Positions 55,276 through 64,000 of a stretch of 64,000 nt of DNA are shown piece after piece. Every line of letters starts with the position of its first letter. Position 1 is the first letter of the stretch. This DNA is from Falsiroseomonas frigidaquae (lineage in GTDB: Bacteria; Pseudomonadota; Alphaproteobacteria; Acetobacterales; Acetobacteraceae): positions 25,344 to 89,343 of the forward strand of contig NZ_JAAVTX010000011.1 in NCBI RefSeq assembly GCF_012163145.1, in the 5' to 3' direction. The notes beneath the pieces were generated by a model that was not told where the DNA came from, searched no databases, and saw only the letters and a list, made by a program, of their open reading frames with translations. Both the position numbers and the translations under genes were made by a program.

Positions 55276-56337
55276 ATGCGCACCTTCGATATCGATGCCA
55301 TTAGCGATGAAGGTCTGCGGCGCGAATACGATTTTCTCCAACGACGCACGGAAAGCCTAGCGGCGTCCATTTCGCGGGCATACGGAAGTGGCCGAGGACC
55401 AATCGAATTCCGCTACATCAACGACGGCAAATTCAATGCCTATGCGGGGGTTGAAGAAAGCGCCTATATCATCGAGGTGAATGCATCAATACCGCTCTTC
55501 ATGATGGTCTTGTTCTCGAGGATTTTATCGGAACGGTCCGTGATAGCCTTTCTGCCAACGGCCGGCACAAAGGCCAGCCGGTTCACACTGCCTGCGATCA
55601 TCGATCCTGCTGACTTTGATCGACGGGCAAACTGGCGTGTCAATCTTAACGGCATTCGGGCATTTGCCGCTGGCACATTGGCGGATATGTGCTCGACCTT
55701 GGTTGCTTTCCATGAGTTAGGCCATATCATCGGCGGCCATGTTGATGCGATATCACGTATCGAAGGTGAAGCACGCATTGCGGAATTACTGTCTCGCGTA
55801 TCACTGAAAGCCGAAGCCGCGGAGCGCAGGCAGGCTTGGGAATATGAGGCCGATGGGATTGCGGCGTTCTTTCTGTCGCATTTCGTTGAAGAGCTAGTCA
55901 GTGAGAGCGGGAAGAATGATCGTGTCGCCGAGGTTTTCGCACGGAAGGATGGCCGCAACGCAGAGAATGCGCTTGCGATCCTGATCGCAGCAGCATTTGC
56001 GTTCTTCTCCTATGTGCAAGGCGTGCGCCGGGAAATGAGAATGGATTCTTCTCACCCATCACCGATGGTGCGAGCCTACCACCTTAAGAACGTCCTGTTT
56101 GCGATCTTCCAGAATAAGCCGGGTTTCGATAGCGACCTGTTTCATCAGCTTCTTGATGAACGCATGGATGAGATGATTGGCGTCCTAATTAAGATTAAGC
56201 TATTTGACGACGATATCTTCACGGAAGAGTACATGGACGCGATCGATGCTGAATTAGAGCGGCTGGCTTTGCTGCAAAAGCGATATAGACCGCTCTGCGA
56301 GCCTTTCGCGTGGATCAGCTGGGATGCGATCAGCTAA
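55276..56337 (+). CDS. soluble M48-like zinc metalloprotease
   Basis: 353 residues. The HExxH motif is in VAFHELGHIIGGHV (His146, Glu147, His150) and the third ligand follows in AWEYEADGIAAFF (about 191), with SSHPSPMVRAYHL further on, as in M48-like gluzincins. Unlike HtpX-type M48 enzymes there are no clear membrane helices near the motif, though FALLIAAAFAFFSYVQG-like hydrophobic sequence occurs around 235-250. Substrate unknown. Stand-alone in the element. Confidence 0.65.
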   Translation: MRTFDIDAISDEGLRREYDFLQRRTESLAASISRAYGSGRGPIEFRYINDGKFNAYAGVEESAYIIEVNASIPLFMMVLFSRILSERSVIAFLPTAGTKASRFTLPAIIDPADFDRRANWRVNLNGIRAFAAGTLADMCSTLVAFHELGHIIGGHVDAISRIEGEARIAELLSRVSLKAEAAERRQAWEYEADGIAAFFLSHFVEELVSESGKNDRVAEVFARKDGRNAENALAILIAAAFAFFSYVQGVRREMRMDSSHPSPMVRAYHLKNVLFAIFQNKPGFDSDLFHQLLDERMDEMIGVLIKIKLFDDDIFTEEYMDAIDAELERLALLQKRYRPLCEPFAWISWDAIS

Positions 56338-56341
56338 TCTC

Positions 56342-57142
56342 CTATCGCCTCTTGAACAGGACGTTGATACGAAACGCGGCACGCAGGCCTCGCGGCGTGG
56401 CCGAAGCCGCGGCGGCAAATTTGTCGAGTGCCGAATTGCGCAGCGGATGATGTGGCGACGCCTCGGTATCCAGGTTGAGGCTCGGACCGCCGGCAGCGAT
56501 CAGGAAGAAGAAGGCGTGCTGCCCGGCATTCGCGTCTTCTCGCAGCGCCGCCGGCCTTCCATCATTGCTGAGTGGAAGCGCGACGGTGCCGCGCGCTGTA
56601 TCGACGACGATCGCTGTCTCGCTCAGGGGCAGAACGAACCACTCACCTCTGAATTCGTGAAACGCGATCACCCGGCCTGCGAACGGCGCGGTTACTTCGA
56701 AGTGGAAGTGGTCCATGAGGTAAAGGTTGGCGGGATCGACCGGCTCGGTTCGCACGAAATCCAGCGCGTTTAAGCCGGGCTTGAGCTTCACCACGCGGAC
56801 GCCATCGAACGCGCCCTCGCGCAGTAGCGCGTCCCAGGTTAGGGCGCGCCGCGGGCTGGATGCCAAGCGCAAGTCGTAGATCGCCTGGCGCACTTCGCCG
56901 GCGAGCGCGGGATCATGCCGCTCGAGCCAAGCGAAGAGCTTGTAGGCCTTGCCAGCGGCAACCTTGCCCTTACGGAGATTATCTTCAAAGCGGTCGCCGA
57001 CATGGTCGCGCTCGCCGAAGGCTTCCTTGAAAGCCTCGCTCCATGTCTGGCCGCGCCGGCGTCGCAGCGCGTTCACGGGCTCGTTGAGACATTTCCGCTC
57101 GGCGATGGTGGTGCGGTGCCAAGCGATCTCCGCAGCATCCAT
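56342..57142 (-). CDS. unknown protein, 266 aa
   Basis: Soluble; basic N-terminal third (RRRRGQTWSEAFKEAFGERD), then strand-rich part with LYLMDHFHFEVTAPFAGR and IAFHEFRGEWFVLPLSETAI. I do not recognise the family. Convergent with the protease gene (4 bp apart) and divergent from the membrane-protein gene. Confidence 0.6.
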   Translation of the reverse strand: MDAAEIAWHRTTIAERKCLNEPVNALRRRRGQTWSEAFKEAFGERDHVGDRFEDNLRKGKVAAGKAYKLFAWLERHDPALAGEVRQAIYDLRLASSPRRALTWDALLREGAFDGVRVVKLKPGLNALDFVRTEPVDPANLYLMDHFHFEVTAPFAGRVIAFHEFRGEWFVLPLSETAIVVDTARGTVALPLSNDGRPAALREDANAGQHAFFFLIAAGGPSLNLDTEASPHHPLRNSALDKFAAAASATPRGLRAAFRINVLFKRR

Positions 57143-57227
57143 TCGGCTCTCCCGTACCGTATTACCCGATCACGCCCCGTATTCGTACCGGACCGCTCAC
57201 GCCTAAGGCGCTGTGTGGAGGTATGAC

Positions 57228-58475
57228 ATGGCGAACCACGAACACGGGCCTTCCGAGCCTATCCGGCTCCCACCCCGGCACAAGTTCTCATTTCAGCAGA
57301 CACTGCTGCTGTTTTGCGCCCTGGCCTCGGCCGGGCTGCTCTTCTTGGCAGTGCCTAACCTGATCGGCGGCACCGGCATCGTGGCGTGGATCAAGGCGCT
57401 GCTGCTGGCGCTGGCAGGTATGGTGGTCGCTTACGGGGTGAACCGGCTCGCGGTGGAGCGCGGGGCGCCGCTTGCGGTGATCGGCTACGCGATCGCGGCA
57501 GCGGCCTCGGTTATCTCCATCGTCATTGTCGGCGCCGGGCTCTTCATGGCCACGTATTCGGGCCTGGTGATCAAAAGCGTCTCCCAGCTGCGGCTCGAAG
57601 AACATGGCGATGCGCTGAGCGAGTATGTGGCGGCGAGTGGCCAAGCCGCGTCGCAGTCGGCGCGTGTGGTACCCGCGATCGCCGCGGTGGTGGCCGATCT
57701 CACGGCGAAGCGTGATTGCGAGGTGCGTAGCTCCTGCATCTCGGGGAGCGGCAATGGGGGCCGCGGCCCCGTGGCCCGCGTGCTCGAAGAGCGGCTGGGC
57801 CGTGCCGAAGCGGTCGCCGGTCAGGTCACGGCCGGCGCCGCGGCGCGGATGGAGATCGCCGGCCGGCTCGAAGCCTTGCTTGGCCGCTACCAAGCGATCG
57901 TGCGCGCCTCCGATATCAGCCTGGAAGACAAATGGCCCCAGCTCCGCGGGGTCGATGGCCAAATCCGCCAAGCCGTTTCCGAGCTCGGCGAAGCGATCCC
58001 GGGTTCGCTGATCGCCGCCTTCGCCGGTGAGCTTGCCGGCGGCATCGATATTCCGGGCCGGGCGGATGCATCGCGGCAGTTCGCGGCGGTCCTGCGCGGC
58101 CATAGCGGCACGCTGCGCAGCGTTGTCGGCTCCATCCCTGGCGGCGGCGGTCCCCCGCCGACCTTCCCGAGCCAAGTCGGTGTCTCCGATACGTTAACCT
58201 ATATCGGGCATTTCGCGCCGATCGCGGCGATTGCGGGCGTGGTGGAGCTGGTCTTCCCCCTCGTGCTGTGGATCTACACCTATTTGATGCTGCGCTGGGC
58301 GGCCTATCGCATCGCGCCGCCGGAACAGCGCCGCCGCCACGAAGACGATGAGGCTGTTGCCCGCCTCTTCGCGCAGGCCTCCGGCCGCGCGGAGACGGAC
58401 GTGCCGGAGATGACCAAGCGCCGCCCGGCGCGCGGTGAGCCGCGTCGGAATGGCCACTATGACGCAGAGCACTAA
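57228..58475 (+). CDS. membrane protein preceding the coupling-protein homologue
   Basis: 415 residues from ATG 57228 (GGAGG site). Three hydrophobic helices at the N-terminus (LLLFCALASAGLLFLAV, WIKALLLALAGMVVAYGV, LAVIGYAIAAAASVISIVIV), a soluble middle (about 130-320), and a pair of C-terminal helices (FAPIAAIAGVVELVFPLVLW). First of seven or more plus-strand genes that overlap or abut, so it belongs with the VirD4/TraG-like gene. Family not recognised. Confidence 0.7.
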   Translation: MANHEHGPSEPIRLPPRHKFSFQQTLLLFCALASAGLLFLAVPNLIGGTGIVAWIKALLLALAGMVVAYGVNRLAVERGAPLAVIGYAIAAAASVISIVIVGAGLFMATYSGLVIKSVSQLRLEEHGDALSEYVAASGQAASQSARVVPAIAAVVADLTAKRDCEVRSSCISGSGNGGRGPVARVLEERLGRAEAVAGQVTAGAAARMEIAGRLEALLGRYQAIVRASDISLEDKWPQLRGVDGQIRQAVSELGEAIPGSLIAAFAGELAGGIDIPGRADASRQFAAVLRGHSGTLRSVVGSIPGGGGPPPTFPSQVGVSDTLTYIGHFAPIAAIAGVVELVFPLVLWIYTYLMLRWAAYRIAPPEQRRRHEDDEAVARLFAQASGRAETDVPEMTKRRPARGEPRRNGHYDAEH

Positions 58476-60201
58476 CGCGATGCGCAAGGTTCGCCCGCGC
58501 GTTCGAAGCGGCCCCGTGAATCGCAGCTTCATCGTTGCAGGCGCCTGCTTCGCGGTTGCCGCATGGACGGCGCCGGACCCGCAGAGCGGCGGCATCCAGC
58601 GCTTCTATCACTGGCTGTCGATCACCTGCGGCGCGGTCTGCACGGCGCAGGGCTTGCGACTGCTGGCGAGAGACTACCGCACCCGCCGCGATCTCGCGAT
58701 CAGCGAGCGGCTGACTGACGACCACGGCTCCGCCCGGCAATCGAGCGCGGCGGAGCGCGCGGCCCGCGGGATGCGCGTCTTTGAGCACGGCGAGCTGCTC
58801 GGGCTTGATGACAAAGGCCGGCCCGTCTGGCGGCCGGCGAAGGCTCCCTTCATGCTTTGGGAGAGCCCGCCCGGCGGCTTCAGGACGGTCGCCGGCGTGA
58901 TGGGCAGCATCATGCACCGCGCGCAGCTCGGCTTTTCGGTCATGGTGCCGGACATCAAGGAAGAGCTGGCGGTGATGCTGGCGCGCAAACTGCGCGGCCG
59001 CGGCCATGAGGTCTGGATTATCTCGCCTTCGCGGCATCACACCGACCTGGTGGGCGAAACCGCGGTCAACCCGTATCAGCCGGTCCTCGATGCGCTCTAT
59101 GGCAACGATGAAGAACGCAAGGATGCAGTGAAGCTCGCGGCGGAGTTCGCAGGCATCCATTACCCCATCAAGGGCGACGAGAAGAACCCATACTTCGCGC
59201 ATGGATCGCGCCGCGCGATCCTGATCGTGATCCTGAGTACGGCCGTCATCGATCCGGCGCGCTGCACGCCGACGGCGGTGTATCGCCTTCTGGCTGATCC
59301 CGCGGCGTTCCTGAAGCGCTGTGAGGAGATTGATGAGGCCTGGCAAAGTCCGCGGGGGCGCGATCCCGTGCTCGAAGTGCTGAAGACGGAAGCACGGAAT
59401 ATGCTTCACCGCGCGGCGAAGAATGAGGAGAATTTCGCGTCCTTCCTCGAAGGCGCCAGTCAGCGCCTGCTGACCTTCAACCCAGCCGGCCATCTAGGCG
59501 ACTACGGGCGCGAGGCGATCCACAATCTGAAGGCGATCCGCGAGCGCCAGATCATCGTCTTCATCATGGCGCCGCTAAGCCACATGCGCGACTTCGCGGA
59601 CTTTATCTCGCTCGTCAACCACAACATCATCGCGGCGTGCAAGGCGGTGCCCGCCGGCCATCCGGTGCACATCGTCGGCGAGGAGGCGCTCAACTATCGC
59701 TTCCACGACTTGGTCTCGGACCTCGAGACGATGCGCCAGCTCGGCGTCACGGCCGACTTCTACATCCAGTCCTTCGTCGGCCTTGAGCTGCGCTACGGCA
59801 AGGAAGCCGCGGCGGCAATCGAGGCCTATTCGGACGTCCGTGTCTACGCGGGCCTGAACTCATTGGCACGTGCCAAGCATGTCAGCGACCAGCTTTCAAA
59901 CGCGACGATCCGCACGCAAGACTATTCGTACCGGACCTCGGTCGATCAGATCAGCCTTTCAAGCCGCGAGATCGGCCGTCCGCTGATGAAGCCTGACGAA
60001 GTGCTGGCGATGCCGCGGGATGAGGCTTGGGTGTTCGTGCGCGGCATGCATCCGGTGCGCGTGAAGCTCGTGCATTACGGCCAGGTCGCGCCGTGGCGGG
60101 ACTGGGTGGATGAAAGCCCGATCACCGGCACCAAGCTCTACGGCGCGCCGATCGTCCATGTGGACTATCCGGAAAAGGAGAGCGGAATTGGCCGGCCCTG
60201 A
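58450..60201 (+). CDS. VirD4/TraG-like protein with degenerate Walker A
   Basis: 584 residues from ATG 58450 (58459 is also possible). The layout follows a type IV coupling protein: a hydrophobic N-terminus, then GFSVMVPDIKEELAVMLARK where TraG has VvvlDpKGEl, NPYQPVLDALYG, and VHIVGEEALNYRFHDLVSDL (about 408) in the Walker B position. The P-loop, expected near residue 137, reads ESPPGGFRTVAG, that is without the invariant Lys. So it resembles coupling proteins but may not hydrolyse ATP. Overlaps both neighbours. Confidence 0.65.
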   Translation: MATMTQSTNAMRKVRPRVRSGPVNRSFIVAGACFAVAAWTAPDPQSGGIQRFYHWLSITCGAVCTAQGLRLLARDYRTRRDLAISERLTDDHGSARQSSAAERAARGMRVFEHGELLGLDDKGRPVWRPAKAPFMLWESPPGGFRTVAGVMGSIMHRAQLGFSVMVPDIKEELAVMLARKLRGRGHEVWIISPSRHHTDLVGETAVNPYQPVLDALYGNDEERKDAVKLAAEFAGIHYPIKGDEKNPYFAHGSRRAILIVILSTAVIDPARCTPTAVYRLLADPAAFLKRCEEIDEAWQSPRGRDPVLEVLKTEARNMLHRAAKNEENFASFLEGASQRLLTFNPAGHLGDYGREAIHNLKAIRERQIIVFIMAPLSHMRDFADFISLVNHNIIAACKAVPAGHPVHIVGEEALNYRFHDLVSDLETMRQLGVTADFYIQSFVGLELRYGKEAAAAIEAYSDVRVYAGLNSLARAKHVSDQLSNATIRTQDYSYRTSVDQISLSSREIGRPLMKPDEVLAMPRDEAWVFVRGMHPVRVKLVHYGQVAPWRDWVDESPITGTKLYGAPIVHVDYPEKESGIGRP

Positions 60202-60457
60202 TCCCGTATCGCGGGCGCCGTTCGTCGCGCCGGTGCGGCCCCGCAACCTGCTTTGGATCGCCGTGCTCTGCGCGGCGGCCGGCGCCCTCGTCAACTACGG
60301 CACGCCGCATCTGCGCGTGACTTACGTGTATTCGGGCTCGTATGAGCGTCCGCACTATCACCGCTGCTTCTATTGGGGCGTGCATCCGTTCGAAGTGGCA
60401 CCGCAGAATGGCAGTTGCCCGATCTTGGTCCTCGCGCATGCGCGGGAGGCGCGGTAG
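60188..60457 (+). CDS. small membrane protein
   Basis: 89 residues from a TTG at 60188, with an AGGAG site. One hydrophobic helix (LLWIAVLCAAAGALVNYG), then a Tyr/His/Cys-rich stretch. Overlaps the previous gene by 14 bp. Unknown. Confidence 0.6.
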   Translation: MAGPDPVSRAPFVAPVRPRNLLWIAVLCAAAGALVNYGTPHLRVTYVYSGSYERPHYHRCFYWGVHPFEVAPQNGSCPILVLAHAREAR

Positions 60458-60459
60458 CG

Positions 60460-60942
60460 ATGGCGAAGGGACCAGTACAGCGCAGCGGGGGCAGCGCCAT
60501 CTCCTCCACCTTCGCGCAGGCAACGCCAAAGGCGTTCGCACGCGTCGGCGGCAATCCGGCATCGGTGAAGGCGCTGGCCGCGATCGAGCGGCGCACGACC
60601 GCCATTAAGGAGAAGGCGGTCCAGCACGCGGAGAAGTTCCGCGATCGCTGGACGGCGAAGGAGGCGATCCGCCTGTGGCAGCATCGCCTGGCACAGAATG
60701 CGAAGTATCCGGCGCCGCCGGGCGAGGATCGATCGATCTCGCCCGAGGAGATGCTGAAGATCGCCTCGCGCAATGTGCAGGCACGCACCATGCGGCGGCT
60801 CGCGAGCATCAACACCATCAAGGCGCGGATGACCAATGCCGTCGTTCGCAACCTGGACTCACCCAAGCTGACGCAGAGTTTCGAGGAGGCCACGCGCGAT
60901 CAGCGTCCAACCCAGCATATGCAGATGAGGAGAAAGCCGTGA
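60460..60942 (+). CDS. basic helical protein, 160 aa
   Basis: Starts 3 bp after the preceding stop. Lys/Arg/Ala-rich with long helices (TTAIKEKAVQHAEKFRDRWT, later NVQARTMRRLASINTIKARM). No known family. Likely part of the same conserved element operon. Confidence 0.55.
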   Translation: MAKGPVQRSGGSAISSTFAQATPKAFARVGGNPASVKALAAIERRTTAIKEKAVQHAEKFRDRWTAKEAIRLWQHRLAQNAKYPAPPGEDRSISPEEMLKIASRNVQARTMRRLASINTIKARMTNAVVRNLDSPKLTQSFEEATRDQRPTQHMQMRRKP

Positions 60943-61409
60943 TTGACTGGATCGACCGTATCCCGGATTCGATGGTCGGCGTCCTGGCGGCCAGCGCGGC
61001 GTGGTTCACCTTCAACTACGCGGTGCTCGCTCCGCGGGCGATGGAACGGCAGCACGTGGAAGCGTCGATTCCAAGCTGCATGGACGCGCTTGAGCGCCGG
61101 CAGCAGCGTATGCGCATCCCTTCGCTCGGCTTGTCCGAGATCCTTGGCCTGCCGCCCGAGCTGCGGGCTCTGGAGGGTCGTATGACGGACCTGATGACGC
61201 CGCGCCCGCTATCCTTCGCCGAGCGGCAGGAACGCTGCGCCTGCGCGGCGCGGCGCGCGGCGGCAGCCGTGCGCTTTGACTATGCAATACACACCGCAAG
61301 CTTCCGCATCATCGAGCCGCAGGCGATCGCCGGTCTTAGCGATGCGACCTTCGGTGCAACAGTCAGCGGTATTTGCGGCGTGATCCCCGAGATGCTCCGG
61401 AGCCGCTAG
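60939..61409 (+). CDS. membrane-anchored protein, 156 aa
   Basis: GTG start at 60939 with AGGAG site, overlapping the previous stop. One N-terminal helix (MVGVLAASAAWFTFNYAVLA), then a soluble part with several Cys (ERQERCACAARRAAAAVRF). Unknown function. Confidence 0.55.
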   Translation: MIDWIDRIPDSMVGVLAASAAWFTFNYAVLAPRAMERQHVEASIPSCMDALERRQQRMRIPSLGLSEILGLPPELRALEGRMTDLMTPRPLSFAERQERCACAARRAAAAVRFDYAIHTASFRIIEPQAIAGLSDATFGATVSGICGVIPEMLRSR

Positions 61410-61411
61410 CC

Positions 61412-61810
61412 ATGCCGAAGATCGTCTATAACGATGGGACCTATCTGGTGACAGAAGCGGTCGTCGCGACGCGGCACCGCTTCTATCCCGTCGCCAACAC
61501 GACGGCGCGTATCCGCCGCGATCCGCTCTGGATTTCGCTCTGCATCACCGCGCTCGGCGTCGCGACCTTCGGTGTCTATGGCGACCTGATCTGCACGGGC
61601 GAGAAGATCGTCTTGGGCCTGACTTGTGTTGCCACGCTGGTGGTGGGTCAGAGCGTTTCCATCCTGTCGATAGACGCTGTCGGCCATCGCCGGGCGCTTA
61701 TCGTGGCTCGGACGATGCGTATCCGTCGCCTGTATTCGGCCATCCGGGCCGTGCGCGTCGTCGATGGAGGCACGGGCCTCATTCAGGCTAAGCATTTTCC
61801 AGAAGACTGA
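61412..61810 (+). CDS. DUF6232-like membrane protein
   Basis: 132 residues from ATG 61412. An N-terminal soluble stretch with RFYPVANTTARIRRDPLW, two hydrophobic helices (LWISLCITALGVATFGVYGD and VLGLTCVATLVVGQSVSIL), and a hydrophilic C-terminus. Pattern as in DUF6232. Last of the operon before the recombinase region. Confidence 0.6.
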   Translation: MPKIVYNDGTYLVTEAVVATRHRFYPVANTTARIRRDPLWISLCITALGVATFGVYGDLICTGEKIVLGLTCVATLVVGQSVSILSIDAVGHRRALIVARTMRIRRLYSAIRAVRVVDGGTGLIQAKHFPED

Positions 61811-61906
61811 AATGGAAGTATTTTCCTGTTTCACGTTCACTTTTTGTTCTTTTCCTGATACAGTGATCGATCCTGTGAACAACCCCGGAAGAAAGGCAGG
61901 AACACG

Positions 61907-62086
61907 TTGACGACGGAAGGCGGTAACCGCGAGGATCGGAAGGAAGGAGCGCCCAAACTGAAGGGGCGAGACCCGCGCGTCCTCGCGTTCGTGCGGCTAC
62001 TCGCCCGCCAAGCTGCCGACAAGGACTATGCAGAGTTGCTGATGAACCACGGCAAGGCGCCTCAACCGCAAACGGGAAAGGAATAG
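61907..62086 (+). CDS. small protein upstream of recombinase
   Basis: 59 codons from a TTG at 61907 (AAAGGCAGG site). KGRDPRVLAFVRLLARQAAD is the readable core. Ends 2 bp before the recombinase start, a typical arrangement; may regulate or partner the recombinase. Confidence 0.55.
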   Translation: MTTEGGNREDRKEGAPKLKGRDPRVLAFVRLLARQAADKDYAELLMNHGKAPQPQTGKE

Positions 62087-62088
62087 CC

Positions 62089-63975
<1,887 letters not shown>

Positions 63976-64000
63976 GTGGTGGTATGTATGATGTTCCGGT

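Overview
The window is high-GC DNA (strongly G/C-biased third positions) of alphaproteobacterial type. The nearest match I can suggest from gene style is the Acetobacteraceae/Roseomonas group, but that is inference; no rRNA or marker phylogeny is available here. The window falls into two parts: host chromosome from 1 to about 32.3 kb, and an integrated mobilizable element of about 31.6 kb from about 32,306 to 63,910. The element is inserted in the 3' end of an initiator tRNA-Met gene on the minus strand at 63,899-63,975.

Host part. 1-11.9 kb: a minus-strand operon of very large conserved proteins of unknown function (989 aa with DUF6603-like features, 1200 aa, 1549 aa, and one cut by the window edge), tightly spaced or with ATGA overlaps. 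12.5-18.4 kb: a plus-strand operon (MgtE-like Mg2+ channel, P-type ATPase with an HMA_2-like N-terminus, divergent S-adenosylmethionine synthetase) facing a minus-strand pair (HMA_2-like protein and DUF5132-like protein). 18.5-21.7 kb: a small protein, an orphan PstB-type ATPase and a winged-helix/TPR regulator. 21.7-27.6 kb: minus-strand metabolic genes (MaoC hot-dog, FAD oxidoreductase, flavin monooxygenase, OsmC, metallo-beta-lactamase fold, cytochrome c, NTF2-like), with a divergent TetR regulator, then a GlxA-type AraC regulator, a nitroreductase-like secreted protein, a VOC protein, and decayed SDR and TOBE-like fragments.

Element part. Left end: a displaced terminator, attL, a MobC-like protein and a relaxase. 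34.1-37.6 kb: an AT-richer cassette in which an avidin, a DMT-type permease, a stand-alone biotin ligase and a BPL_N-type amidotransferase-like protein are grouped. This biotin-centred set is the most novel-looking system in the window. Then come a broken ardC, a Fic protein, a HerA-SIR2 defence pair, and a type I restriction-modification operon (RHH regulator, hsdM, hsdS, unknown gene, a 44-codon hsdR relic, DUF262 GmrSD-like gene, hsdR). The right arm carries an H-NS-like protein, DUF3768, small conserved element proteins, an M48-like protease, membrane proteins, a VirD4/TraG-like protein lacking the Walker A lysine, a DUF6232 protein and a large serine recombinase whose reading frame ends inside the tRNA gene.

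Taken together, the element looks like an IME: it has a recombinase, relaxase and coupling-type protein but no recognisable mating-pore genes. It brings several layers of defence (RM, DUF262, HerA-SIR2, possibly Fic) plus the biotin cassette into the tRNA-fMet site.
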